30,201 nt of DNA from a virus: positions 1 through 30,201 of the IMG/VR virus record IMGVR_UViG_3300035698_017862; one strand, written 5' to 3'. Every line of letters starts with the position of its first letter. The first letter of the stretch is position 1. The notes beneath the pieces were generated by a model. That model had not been told where the DNA came from and searched no databases. It saw only the letters and a program-made list of their open reading frames with translations. The translations under genes were made by a program, and so were the position numbers. Positions 1-8,079 of the stretch are shown in pieces.

Positions 1-127
1 GAAGAGAAGCATTGAGCAAAATCAAACTATATTTCAAAAGGTTCAAGAAAAGGGTCAGGAAAGCGTACAAGCAGAAGCTGAGGCCAAAGCTGAGGAAGAT
101 GGGCTCATTATTACCAAGGTCCCAAAA
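1..127. repeat. Direct terminal repeat, left copy (circular overlap)
   Basis: These 127 bases are identical, base for base, to the last 127 bases of the window. The reading frame that enters here is the continuation of the frame leaving the right end, so the sequence closes into a 30,074-bp circle. The length of 127 equals a k-mer size commonly used by short-read assemblers, so I read it as an assembly overlap and not as a packaged terminal redundancy. Confidence 0.95.
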
Positions 128-202
128 TTAAGTGTTGGCAAGTATGCAAAGACGACTCAACAAGACGCAGACGTTATAGAAGAGGCACTTAAAGATGGCT
201 AA
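1..202 (+). CDS. Unknown protein upstream of terminase (3' part; gene crosses the junction)
   Basis: This is the C-terminal part of a 154-residue protein whose start is at 29812. Across the circle the frame is continuous and ends with TAA at 200-202. The stretch from the start of the window is highly charged and Gln/Glu/Lys/Ala rich and looks helical, probably a coiled coil. The last residues overlap the start of the small terminase gene (ATG at 195) by 8 bases, so the two are likely translationally coupled. I do not recognise the family. A role in packaging or head assembly is only suggested by its place directly before the terminase. Confidence 0.8.
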   Translation, partial: KRSIEQNQTIFQKVQEKGQESVQAEAEAKAEEDGLIITKVPKLSVGKYAKTTQQDADVIEEALKDG

Positions 203-593
203 GAAAACTACGAATAAAAAAGGATTACCAGGTCGTCCAACTGGGTACCGGGAGCAATACTGTGAACTGCTCGTTCAGCATATGTCTGAAGGTCTTTCGT
301 TCATGGCATTCGCTGGGACATTAGGCGTAACATCCGAAACTCTTTATGAATGGACGAGGAAACATGTCAAGTTCTCTTACGCCAAAAAAAAGGGAGAACA
401 ATCTAGCCTACTGTTTTGGGAGAAACTCGGCATCGATAACATCATCTCCGATGCAAGAGGGCAGTCATTAAACGCAGCTGTTTACTGCTTCAACATGAAG
501 AATAGATTCAGATGGAAAGATCGAATTGAAGAGACAGTTACGCATAAAGGTAAGATAGAGTTTTACGAAGACGACGATGCCAGCGAAGATTAA
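195..593 (+). CDS. terS: Terminase small subunit
   Basis: A 132-residue protein directly upstream of, and overlapping, the terminase large subunit. Small terminases bind the packaging site on concatemeric DNA and present it to the large subunit. A basic N-terminal tail (Lys-rich, GRPTGY motif) is followed by a helix-turn-helix-like segment around residues 25-55 (GVTSETLYEWTRKH), which resembles the DNA-binding region of small terminases and of transposase-like HTH proteins. The middle keeps a typical NMKNRFRWKDR stretch seen before the acidic tail of many phage TerS proteins. The C-terminus is very acidic. Assignment rests on the HTH-like region, the NRFRWKDR-type motif and position. Confidence 0.85.
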   Translation: MAKKTTNKKGLPGRPTGYREQYCELLVQHMSEGLSFMAFAGTLGVTSETLYEWTRKHVKFSYAKKKGEQSSLLFWEKLGIDNIISDARGQSLNAAVYCFNMKNRFRWKDRIEETVTHKGKIEFYEDDDASED

Positions 594-1854
594 ATGTCTC
601 TACACTCCTCTTCCGTACCAAAAGAAGTTTCATCAATCTAAAAAGCCAAAGGTCTTATTGTCAGCTGGGTATGGCGCAGGAAAAACCTATTCACTTGTGA
701 TGAAACTACTCAAGCTTTGTACTGAGAACAGAAATCTCCCTGGTGGACTTCTTTGCCCAACACTTAAGATGTTCAAGCGTGACGTTCTCCCCACCGTAAA
801 AGAGATCTTCAACGCAAACGGAATCCCCTACACATTCCACAAGACAGACTATTACTTCTCGTTCCCGTTCACTGGAAACGTTGTCTATGTATTTCATAGT
901 GAGGATGACGGCGAATCGATCAGAGGACCCAACCTTGCATTCATGGCAATCAATGAAGTGACTCTTGTCACCAAGCCAGCCTTCGATGCAGCGATTGCAC
1001 GTATACGAATCAAGAAAGCAAAGATGAGACAGGTCGTCATGTCGGGTACTCCAGAAGGGGTACAAAACTGGGCATACGAATACTTCATTGAAAGCCCGAG
1101 AGCAGATACCGATGTCATCTTCGGGGACATGTCACTCAACACTCACATCTCAGAAGACTATGTGGACATGCTCTATGATTCTTACGATGAGCAGATGGCT
1201 AAACAGTTTGTTCAAGGACAGTTCATCAACCTCGTTGGCAAGCAGGCCGCTTACTCATTTGATCGGCATAAGCACACATCAGATAAGATTGAACGTGTTG
1301 ATGCCGCCCCTTTATGTATATCCATGGACTTTAACGTCAACCCGATGAGTGCTGTTCTTTGGTCTCACATCAAGAGAGCCGGTCGATCCTACTATCAAGC
1401 CTTCGATGAGATCTGCTTACAAGGCTCTAATACTTACGAAATGTGTCAGACCATTATCAATATGGTGGGCAAATATGACATGTACAATCAAATCATCATC
1501 TATCCAGATCCAGCGTGTCGAGCAAGATCCACTAAGGCAAGGGGTCTCAGTGACTTTGATATCTTAAAGCAACATGGGTTTATGGAGATTCGTGTCAAAG
1601 GAAGAGCGCCCACAATCAGAGACTCATTGAACGCGGTGAATAATCTATTTGATAAGGGTCAGATAATGATTCATCCTAGGTGTAAGAACCTTATTGCGGA
1701 TTTAGAACGGTGCACGCTCAAGGCTAGTGGGTTCGAGATTGATAAGTCTGATCCCAAGCGTACTCACTGGCTTGATGGTATGAGATACTTTATAGATTAC
1801 GAATCGCCAGTAGTTCAACGAGGAAAAAGATTACAAGAGGTAACCATTAGGTGA
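577..1854 (+). CDS. terL: Terminase large subunit (ATPase-nuclease)
   Basis: A 425-residue packaging motor that pumps DNA into the prohead and cuts the concatemer. The N-terminal ATPase domain has a Walker A motif GYGAGKT at residues 31-37 and a Walker B-type segment ending in INE with Glu127 as probable catalytic glutamate. A following SGTPEG segment fits the coupling motif. The C-terminal RNase H-like nuclease domain shows the expected acidic residues: Asp251 in SMDFN, Asp311 in YPDP and Asp400 in WLDGMRYF. Length is normal for the family. The start overlaps terS by 17 bases and the stop overlaps the portal start (GTGA), so the three genes form one translational unit. Confidence 0.96.
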   Translation: MPAKIKCLYTPLPYQKKFHQSKKPKVLLSAGYGAGKTYSLVMKLLKLCTENRNLPGGLLCPTLKMFKRDVLPTVKEIFNANGIPYTFHKTDYYFSFPFTGNVVYVFHSEDDGESIRGPNLAFMAINEVTLVTKPAFDAAIARIRIKKAKMRQVVMSGTPEGVQNWAYEYFIESPRADTDVIFGDMSLNTHISEDYVDMLYDSYDEQMAKQFVQGQFINLVGKQAAYSFDRHKHTSDKIERVDAAPLCISMDFNVNPMSAVLWSHIKRAGRSYYQAFDEICLQGSNTYEMCQTIINMVGKYDMYNQIIIYPDPACRARSTKARGLSDFDILKQHGFMEIRVKGRAPTIRDSLNAVNNLFDKGQIMIHPRCKNLIADLERCTLKASGFEIDKSDPKRTHWLDGMRYFIDYESPVVQRGKRLQEVTIR

Positions 1855-3485
1855 AATTTCTACACGACGATCAACTGCTTGATCCTGCATTTCGGAAAAC
1901 AATCATTAAAGAAATTACTGAGAATGCAGATGTCCTCTCAAGAAAGGCTGAAGCTTTACGGCGACACAACATCTATCGAGACAAGACAAGCCTTGAAGTG
2001 ATTAAAAACCTTTCTAAAGAGATGCAAGCAGACACCGTCATTCAAATGGCGAACCGAGCTGCCAATATCTCGATTGCTAAAAAGATTGTTGATAAGCTTG
2101 CACAAGCGTACGTCCCGGGAGTTATCCGGGTAGCTCCGGATGATGAGACTCAAACAGCAGTCGATGAGTTTAACTTCCTACTTAACTTTGATGCAGTAAT
2201 GAAGAAGATCGATCGGCTACTTGAGCTGCATAAGAACACATTGCTGCAAATCGTTCCTGTCCCTACTATACAGATCAACAAAGATGATACTCCTGAGTTT
2301 AAGTACAAGGTAAAAGCACTCGCCCCTTACCAGTACGATATTATTGAAGATTCCACCGACAAAGAGATACCCCGCGTGGTTATACTGACTGATTTCGTTG
2401 AGAGATCTAGAGGAGCTATTGAGGGGATCGCCTCTGGATCAGATGGACATAACCACACTCAAAAGGCTTCGGTCAACCTTCCTGGTAATCAACGAGAAGA
2501 GACAGTTGCTGATTCTCCAGAAGACGCGGGCACACAAGACAGAGAGTTTATCTTTTGGTCCAACAAATACCATTTCACTACCAACGAGGGTGGAGACATT
2601 GTTTCAGGACCAGATCAATTGCTAAACCCGATTCAAAAACTTCCTTTCGTCAACTACTCAGAGAATCAAGAGGGTGAGTTTTGGAGTAGAGGCGGAGAAG
2701 ACGTCATTGATGGGTCAATATTGGTGAACACTCTGCTGACTGACATGTTCGCAATTGCAAACGTACAGGGTTGGGGACAATTAGTAGCAACGGGTAAGGG
2801 AATCCCAACATCGCTTCAAGTCGGACCGCATAAAGCAATTGTCATTAATCAAGAGCTTGATGAGCCAACCCCATCGATCAACTATATCTCTGCCAATCCA
2901 CCTCTAGATAACTGGATGAAAATGGTTGAGATGTATGTCGCACTTCTACTGACTACTAATAACCTAGCTTCTAGGTCTGTATCTGGAACACTCAATGCCT
3001 CAGATGTAGCGTCGGGTATTGCTCAGCTGATTGAACAGGCTGAGAGCACAGTTGATTTAGAAGATCGACAAAGTTACTTTGCTGACAAAGAGCATGAGTT
3101 TTGGGATTGCCTCTCTCGGTGGCAAGAAGTCATGGGAGATTCTGTTACGGAAGAGATTTCTCAAATCCCGTTACTCAGATCACCAAGCGAATTGTCCATT
3201 ACATTCCTAAGCTCTAAGCCTGTGATTACAGAAGATCAGAAGCTTCAAAACATTAAGCTTAGAAAAGAACTCGGGATTAACACTCAACTGGATCTCATTC
3301 GATTAGACAACCCAGGACTGACAACAGAGGAAGCAGAAGAGAAGCTCAAATCAGTATTAGAAGAGAAGCTTTCTAGAAAAGGTGCCTTCATGGGTGAGTC
3401 CTTAAAGGGCATCGAAAAGCCGGTTTTTGATGACCCACTTCACAAAGAGATTGCAGGAACAATTAATAAAGACAAAGAAGAGTAA
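1851..3485 (+). CDS. Portal protein
   Basis: A 544-residue protein starting with GTG at 1851, overlapping the terL stop codon. Position right after terL, length and composition fit a phage portal, the dodecameric ring at the head vertex through which DNA passes. Near residues 375-410 is a polar Ser/Ala-rich stretch (RSVSGTLNASDVASG) followed by a long helix, which resembles the clip/stem region of SPP1-like and related portals. The C-terminal 90 residues are charged and helical (EEKLKSVLEEKL). No lysozyme or protease domain is fused to it. Function is inferred from context and general pattern. Confidence 0.88.
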   Translation: MKFLHDDQLLDPAFRKTIIKEITENADVLSRKAEALRRHNIYRDKTSLEVIKNLSKEMQADTVIQMANRAANISIAKKIVDKLAQAYVPGVIRVAPDDETQTAVDEFNFLLNFDAVMKKIDRLLELHKNTLLQIVPVPTIQINKDDTPEFKYKVKALAPYQYDIIEDSTDKEIPRVVILTDFVERSRGAIEGIASGSDGHNHTQKASVNLPGNQREETVADSPEDAGTQDREFIFWSNKYHFTTNEGGDIVSGPDQLLNPIQKLPFVNYSENQEGEFWSRGGEDVIDGSILVNTLLTDMFAIANVQGWGQLVATGKGIPTSLQVGPHKAIVINQELDEPTPSINYISANPPLDNWMKMVEMYVALLLTTNNLASRSVSGTLNASDVASGIAQLIEQAESTVDLEDRQSYFADKEHEFWDCLSRWQEVMGDSVTEEISQIPLLRSPSELSITFLSSKPVITEDQKLQNIKLRKELGINTQLDLIRLDNPGLTTEEAEEKLKSVLEEKLSRKGAFMGESLKGIEKPVFDDPLHKEIAGTINKDKEE

Positions 3486-3490
3486 ACACT

Positions 3491-3940
3491 ATGGCAGCAA
3501 ACGACGTTTGGTTTGACTTCGATCCTTTTGAAATAGCAGGAGTTGATCCAAAGAAAGGTAAGAAGAAAGCTGTCAAAGACGAGGTGAAAGCCTACCTACT
3601 TGAGCAAGTACTGTCCGATGTTTCTCAACAACTATCTAGTGTTACTGGTAAGAACTGGAAGGGTCTCAGCAAAGAGTACGCTAAGAAGAAGGGTAGCAAG
3701 AAAGCGAACCTGGAACTATCTGGTGACATGCTTGATTCATTAAAAGTTATTGAAAAGGATGGTGGTTTAAGAATCACTGTGGGCAAAAAGCAAATGCCAA
3801 AAGCAGACGGACACAACAACTGGACCGGAACAGATCTTCCCCCTAGAAAGTTCATCCCCAACGACGAGAAGAAAGAATCGTTTAGATCCGGGATTCAAAA
3901 AGAAATAGCGCGTATCGTTATGGATATATTGGATGATTAA
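3491..3940 (+). CDS. Virion morphogenesis / tail-completion-like protein (first of a related pair)
   Basis: A 149-residue basic protein. The core contains a long helix with KGLSKEYAKKKGSK, then the motif NLELSGDMLDSLKV and a late LPPRKFIPNDEKK segment. This order (helix, L-S-G-x-M-L-x-S-L, beta strands, P-R-x-F followed by a polar helix) is what I know from the phage virion morphogenesis (gpS-like) and HK97 gp10-like families, which act in head completion or head-tail joining. It lies between portal and scaffold, whereas these proteins more often follow the capsid gene. The next gene has the same motif order, so the two look like paralogues. It overlaps that gene by a single base (TAATG). Confidence 0.65.
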   Translation: MAANDVWFDFDPFEIAGVDPKKGKKKAVKDEVKAYLLEQVLSDVSQQLSSVTGKNWKGLSKEYAKKKGSKKANLELSGDMLDSLKVIEKDGGLRITVGKKQMPKADGHNNWTGTDLPPRKFIPNDEKKESFRSGIQKEIARIVMDILDD

Positions 3941-4440
3941 TGTCTATCGTTAAGTTCAAGAAGAAACAGCTGACAGACGCGATCAAGAGAATCAAGAATG
4001 CAACAGATGTTAAGTACAGCAAGGCCGAAGTAAGATCAGCAGAGTCCCTGTTCGTCAAAGAGATGAAGAAGATGATATCGGCTGGACTGTCTCCCATTAA
4101 AGGAAAAGGAAGATTTCCAGCGTACAAGAACCCCTCTAAATATCCTGGAAAAAAGAAGCCTAAGCGTCCAGTAAACTTGTTTCTAACTGGTCAACAGTTA
4201 GGCAGCTTAATCGCAGACATTACACCGGGACGATTATTTAAGGGATTATCTATATCATTCGGATATGAAAATGATCTCGCCTCAGACAAAGAAAAGGGGC
4301 ACCGAACAGGGCATATGGGTCAACCAAAGAGACCAACAATCCCAAAAGGTCGCGAGGAACTTTCACGAGTTATTACTTCAAAGCTCATTAAGCTATTCGT
4401 TAAGATCACACGAAAGAAGTTGAAACAATCATTAAAATAA
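3940..4440 (+). CDS. HK97 gp10-like / neck protein (second of a related pair)
   Basis: A 166-residue very basic protein. It holds KGKGRFPAY, YPGKKKPKRPVNLFLTGQQL and GQPKRPTIPKGREEL segments. The order (GRFP-Y, RPVNL-LTG--L-SL, then a P-R-x-I-P near the end before a helix) resembles phage neck and gp10-like head-tail joining proteins. It shares the same core order as the preceding gene (LSGDMLDSL versus LTGQQLGSL; PPRKFIPNDE versus PKRPTIPKGRE). Pairing with the previous gene in an overlapping unit suggests they work at the same site, probably the head-tail junction. The exact role is inference. Confidence 0.6.
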   Translation: MSIVKFKKKQLTDAIKRIKNATDVKYSKAEVRSAESLFVKEMKKMISAGLSPIKGKGRFPAYKNPSKYPGKKKPKRPVNLFLTGQQLGSLIADITPGRLFKGLSISFGYENDLASDKEKGHRTGHMGQPKRPTIPKGREELSRVITSKLIKLFVKITRKKLKQSLK

Positions 4441-4478
4441 ATAATCATTGGCGTATCAAAAAAGGAGAGTATATAATT

Positions 4479-5198
4479 ATGGGAAATGAAGTTCAAGGGA
4501 GTGGTACTCCCGTTGGTGAAAGTGGTACTGAAACCAATCAAGAACAATTGGTTCAAATGTCTTCGGAATCAAAAGTGTCTGAAGGTGAGACAGAGTCGAA
4601 GGTTGTTAGTTGGGATGACCACAAACGCGCTTTAGATGATATGCATCGTTTCAAGCGTGAGATGAATTCTTTGAAGGAGCAGCAAGAAAATCTGTCTTCT
4701 GAAAGAGAATCTGAAAAGATCGAACAACTAAAAGCTCAAGACAATTGGAAAGCTGTAGCAGAGCGAGAGCAAAAGTTACGTGAAGAGTCTGATACTAAAT
4801 ACAAAGGACTCCAACAAAACTTGTTTCTAAATGAGAAACATAGAGCTGTCGAACAGGCTGCGGTGAGGATGGGATTAAAACCTGAAGCAATGGATCTTCT
4901 TAGTAAGATGGATCTAGATGATGTTCAGGTTGAAGCGACTACATCTGGTAGGTTCTTAGTACATGGTGCTGAGAGTAAGGTGGAAGTGTGGAAGCGTCAG
5001 TACCCATCTCTTTTCAAGAACACTGTTGCACCATTTGTTAATGCAGGTGGTACCTCATTTCCTCCGACTACTGGAATAGTTTCTGGAGCAGACGTTGCTA
5101 AAGCTGAGAGGGTTTTCAAAAGAAGTCCTACACCTCAGAACAAGCAAGTGTTGCAGGAAGCTTTAAGCCAATACAAGAAACAAAAACTAAGCAAATAA
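4479..5198 (+). CDS. Head scaffolding protein
   Basis: A 239-residue acidic, low-complexity protein directly upstream of the capsid gene, preceded by an AAAGGAGAG ribosome site. The first 45 residues are Gly/Ser/Glu rich and probably disordered. Residues about 45-110 form a strong Glu/Lys/Gln coiled coil. The last 30 residues are basic (KRSPTPQNKQ and a Lys-rich end), like the coat-binding helix of scaffolds. Composition, coiled coil and position are typical of internal scaffolds that template the prohead and then leave. I see no head maturation protease gene nearby, so removal may occur without cleavage or via an unrecognised enzyme. Confidence 0.8.
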   Translation: MGNEVQGSGTPVGESGTETNQEQLVQMSSESKVSEGETESKVVSWDDHKRALDDMHRFKREMNSLKEQQENLSSERESEKIEQLKAQDNWKAVAEREQKLREESDTKYKGLQQNLFLNEKHRAVEQAAVRMGLKPEAMDLLSKMDLDDVQVEATTSGRFLVHGAESKVEVWKRQYPSLFKNTVAPFVNAGGTSFPPTTGIVSGADVAKAERVFKRSPTPQNKQVLQEALSQYKKQKLSK

Positions 5199-5215
5199 CC
5201 TAAGGGGGCCTTAAA

Positions 5216-6061
5216 ATGGCTGATTCAATTCATGACACAGCTACAGAATTCGCTGCATTGATCCCTGAGCTTTGGTCAAGTGCGTTTTATGACACACTTT
5301 TAGAAGCTCTTCCGTTCAATGACGTAGTAGACCGATCATACGAAGGTGAGATTCAACAACTTGGTGACACTGTTAATATTTCTCAATTTCCTCAGTTCGA
5401 CGTAGCTGAAGATATTGCTGAAGAGCAACGTGTTGATGCCGATGCAGTTACAGTTTCCAACCTTCAATGGGTTGTTAACCACCAAGTTGCAAAAGATTAC
5501 ATCATCACTGAGCGAGCAATGAGACAAGCATTGAACGGCGACAACGCCCTTCGTGACCTTGCTTTGCATGCCATCATGAAGAAGATGCAAGCAATCATCA
5601 TTGCAGACACTGTTCCTAGTGCTGCTGCTCCAGATCATCAAATTGCGTATGACTCTGGTTCAACTCTTGCCCTTGCTGACATTTTGGAAGCAAAAGAGTT
5701 GTTAGATGCATCAGATGTTTCTGATGACGGTTCAAGATGTATGATCGTCGATGCTGCACAAGCAAACGACCTTTACAACATCAATGGATTCGTTAGTCGG
5801 GACTTTGTTCCTGCTGGATCTCCACTTTCAAGTGGTGCGTTCCCAGCTCCATTGGTTGGATTCAACGTTAAGATGACTACAGAAGCTTCTGCAGTCACTT
5901 ACTTGTTTCACCCTTCTTACCTAACTGCTGCTGTTCAACAATCTCCTCAAGTTAAAGTTTTTGACTTAGGCGTTGACGGTAAACGTGCGGTTCGAGTGAA
6001 CATGACTGCTCTAATGGGCTCTAAACAACTCAGCGGGCTTCGAGTCGTTGAAATCGCATAA
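5216..6061 (+). CDS. Major capsid protein
   Basis: A 281-residue protein behind scaffold with a GGGGGCC-type Shine-Dalgarno region (taagggggcc). Features fit an HK97-fold coat protein: N-terminal helical segment (ELWSSAFYDTLLEAL), early beta region (EGEIQQLGDTVNI), a long spine-helix-like stretch with RAMRQALNGDNALRDLALHAIMKKM, a central A-domain-like alternating region with R-C-M-I-V-D, and a final strand with LSGLRVVEIA. It starts close to the mature fold, so no long cleavable delta domain is evident, in keeping with a separate scaffold gene. Codons are well ordered and the gene is flanked by scaffold and decoration-like genes. Confidence 0.87.
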   Translation: MADSIHDTATEFAALIPELWSSAFYDTLLEALPFNDVVDRSYEGEIQQLGDTVNISQFPQFDVAEDIAEEQRVDADAVTVSNLQWVVNHQVAKDYIITERAMRQALNGDNALRDLALHAIMKKMQAIIIADTVPSAAAPDHQIAYDSGSTLALADILEAKELLDASDVSDDGSRCMIVDAAQANDLYNINGFVSRDFVPAGSPLSSGAFPAPLVGFNVKMTTEASAVTYLFHPSYLTAAVQQSPQVKVFDLGVDGKRAVRVNMTALMGSKQLSGLRVVEIA

Positions 6062-6076
6062 GGAAAGGAGATACAA

Positions 6077-6508
6077 ATGACAACATTTAGAAATGATGGA
6101 AGAAACGTTCAAGAATATCTCTATGATTTTGCTGTTAACGGCGGCGCTACTGGCGCAATCGACTTGAGTGCAGGTAAAGCTATGCCTCAAGGTGCAATCA
6201 TTAAGAGTGTCACACTTAAAGTGGTTACTGCTGTAACTGGGACTAGTTCCACTGTTGCAGTTGGTAACACAACTGACCCAGACGGATACATGGCTGCCAT
6301 TGCTGAAGCGACTCTCGTTGATGAGTTTGTTTCTGGTGAAGGCGTTCAAGCCGGTGCCCTTTTGTGGGATGACACAAACGATCACGCAATCCCATTCTTG
6401 GTAAATTCTGCCAATGATGCGGTTTTCTCGATCACAGTTGGTACGGCTGACTTAACAGCAGGTAAACTACTTTTCATGGTAGAGTACCTATTGCCTAGCC
6501 AAGACTAA
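6077..6508 (+). CDS. Putative head decoration protein
   Basis: A 143-residue beta-rich protein with AGGAAAGGAG as ribosome site, 15 bases after the capsid gene and before a terminator hairpin. It is rich in Gly, Ala, Thr and Val with alternating hydrophobic strands (IIKSVTLKVVTAV, FSITVGTADLTAGKLLFMVEY). Such small beta proteins after the capsid gene commonly trim or cement the shell. I do not recognise a named family. Position and composition are the only support. Confidence 0.6.
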   Translation: MTTFRNDGRNVQEYLYDFAVNGGATGAIDLSAGKAMPQGAIIKSVTLKVVTAVTGTSSTVAVGNTTDPDGYMAAIAEATLVDEFVSGEGVQAGALLWDDTNDHAIPFLVNSANDAVFSITVGTADLTAGKLLFMVEYLLPSQD

Positions 6509-6522
6509 TATTAAAGCTACTT

Positions 6523-6554
6523 GGGCCTGGGGTTAATAACCCTGGGTCCATTTT
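6523..6554 (+). terminator. Rho-independent terminator-like hairpin after the head genes
   Basis: A 12-bp stem formed by 6523-6534 and 6538-6549 with a 3-base loop (AAT). Three of the pairs are G-U. It is followed by ATTTTAAAATT on the plus strand. It lies right after the decoration gene and would lower transcription from the head genes into the fibre and tail genes. The T run is short (four), so partial termination is more likely than a complete stop. Confidence 0.65.
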
Positions 6555-6560
6555 AAAATT

Positions 6561-6752
6561 ATGGTAAAAACAACACGACTTAGATACATCATGGCAAAAG
6601 ATCCAGATGACCTCACTCAGGCCGTAGAGAAATTGCCATTCAAGGTTGAAATTAAAAGCATCGAAAAGACAGGTTCAGCCTTCATTATCTTTTTTGTGCT
6701 CCCAGAAAATGAGAACATTAAGTTTAATAACTTAGATCTTCAGGGGGTTTAA
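6561..6752 (+). CDS. Small protein of unknown function
   Basis: A 63-residue ORF beginning right after the hairpin tail. It has no clear Shine-Dalgarno sequence at ATG 6561. An in-frame ATG at 6591 would give 53 residues. The pattern (LRYIMAKDPDDLTQAVEKL, then two beta strands with a FIIFFVLPE segment) is faintly like small phage proteins with a strand-helix-strand-strand fold such as DUF1737-type proteins. That match is weak. The first strand would be lost with the later start, so I keep the earlier one. It is followed at 4 bases by the next gene. Confidence 0.55.
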   Translation: MVKTTRLRYIMAKDPDDLTQAVEKLPFKVEIKSIEKTGSAFIIFFVLPENENIKFNNLDLQGV

Positions 6753-6756
6753 TGAC

Positions 6757-8079
6757 ATGGCGGTTGACGACGGCGGACTAGAGGTCCTTAAAAAGGCTGG
6801 CGAAGAAGTTACGCCCGGCGATAAATCCGATTATAAAATCAAAGTTCATATTGAGTCTGGCTCATCTTCGGGTACTGAGTACACTGAGGGTGACACAGAT
6901 GCCAGTATAACTGGTTCCGCATTACTGTGGGAGGACGCTGCGGATACTTTGGCGACCGTGTCTTCTGTAAACCCTCTTCCTGTGACAGTGATCTCTCCGG
7001 TTGGTGGTGGAACTGAATCTGCGGCAATACTAGTTACTGTTGCTAATGATTCTACAGGGGTTCTTTCGGTTGATGATAACGGTGCATCTTTGACCGTTGA
7101 TGGGACAGTCGATGCAACACAATCTGGCACCTGGAACATAACAAACGTTTCTGGTACAGTCAGCCTACCAACAGGAGCATCTACCGCCGCACTTCAAACA
7201 AGTAGCGAGGCCATATTAACAGCCATCGATGCTGATACTTCTACTCTTGCATCGGTTGATTTCGCCACACAAACTACCCTTGCTGCGCTTAACGCAAAGC
7301 TTGTTTCTGGTACAGACATAGGCGATGTCACAATCAATAACGCATCTGGTGCTTCTGCTGTTAATATCCAAGACGGCGGAAACTCAATTACTGTTGATTC
7401 TGCTAACTTAGTCACAATAGCCGGAGCGGTCTCTGGTTCTGAAATGCAGGTTGATATTGTTGCTGCACTTCCTACTGGATCCAACACCATTGGCGCAGTT
7501 ACACAAGCAACAGGTCCTTGGGAGATGAATGGAGATATAGCAAGTGATGCTGTTGATTCAGGAAATCCTATTAAGACCGGAGGAAAGTCATTAACAATTG
7601 GAGCCGATACAGTAATATTCGATGGACCAACACAGGTTGCAGCAAACGACCGTGTTAATTCTCTCTATGACAGACAAGGTTATCAGCACGTAAGAAACCT
7701 GAGCTACATCTCAGACCCAATTGCATTGACCGACATTGATGACACCTATGACAACGTAACAACCTCCGCAAACAGTGCGGACATTAACGGTCAGGGATTT
7801 AGAAGGTTTAGTTTAAGCTTAGAATTAGTTAGCGCAAATACACCAACACATATTCAATTCCTCTTACAAAAGAAGGACGCAACAGGAAACTATTGTGATG
7901 TTTTAGATGGTCCATGGGGATTTTTTGCCTACGAAGACACCTATGTCTCATCAGCAAAAACTCTCACATTTAGAGGCGAGATTCCCGGGGCTACATTTAG
8001 GATCAGAGTGGAGGCAACTGGGACAACCGCGTCCAACACATTCACGATCGATGACTCAGAAATAGAGTTGATTAGCTAA
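6757..8079 (+). CDS. Fibre-like virion protein (beta-repeat shaft with C-terminal sandwich)
   Basis: A 440-residue Ser/Thr/Gly/Ala/Asp-rich protein behind an AGGGGG ribosome site. Residues about 80-270 form short imperfect beta repeats (DGTVDATQSGTWNITNVSG, INNASGASAVNIQDGG, VTIAGAVSGSEMQVDIV), like fibrous shafts of phage appendages. Residues about 330-440 look like a compact beta-sandwich ending in DDSEIELIS, possibly a binding head. It lies between head and connector genes, not at the tail-tip end, so it could be a head fibre or neck whisker. It shares a TAATG junction with the propeller-like gene. Function is inferred. Confidence 0.6.
   Translation: MAVDDGGLEVLKKAGEEVTPGDKSDYKIKVHIESGSSSGTEYTEGDTDASITGSALLWEDAADTLATVSSVNPLPVTVISPVGGGTESAAILVTVANDSTGVLSVDDNGASLTVDGTVDATQSGTWNITNVSGTVSLPTGASTAALQTSSEAILTAIDADTSTLASVDFATQTTLAALNAKLVSGTDIGDVTINNASGASAVNIQDGGNSITVDSANLVTIAGAVSGSEMQVDIVAALPTGSNTIGAVTQATGPWEMNGDIASDAVDSGNPIKTGGKSLTIGADTVIFDGPTQVAANDRVNSLYDRQGYQHVRNLSYISDPIALTDIDDTYDNVTTSANSADINGQGFRRFSLSLELVSANTPTHIQFLLQKKDATGNYCDVLDGPWGFFAYEDTYVSSAKTLTFRGEIPGATFRIRVEATGTTASNTFTIDDSEIELIS

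Noticed and set aside
1-127. Biological direct terminal repeat of the virion DNA
   Set aside because: The length equals a common k-mer and lies inside a coding gene, so an assembly overlap is the simpler reading. Not fully excluded without read depth.
706-1142. Minus-strand ORFs inside the terminase gene
   Set aside because: They overlap a well-supported terL with clear motifs, have no ribosome site and no recognisable pattern.
6839-7490. Minus-strand ORFs inside the fibre-like gene
   Set aside because: They follow from the low-complexity Ser/Thr/Val composition of the plus-strand gene and have no supporting signals.
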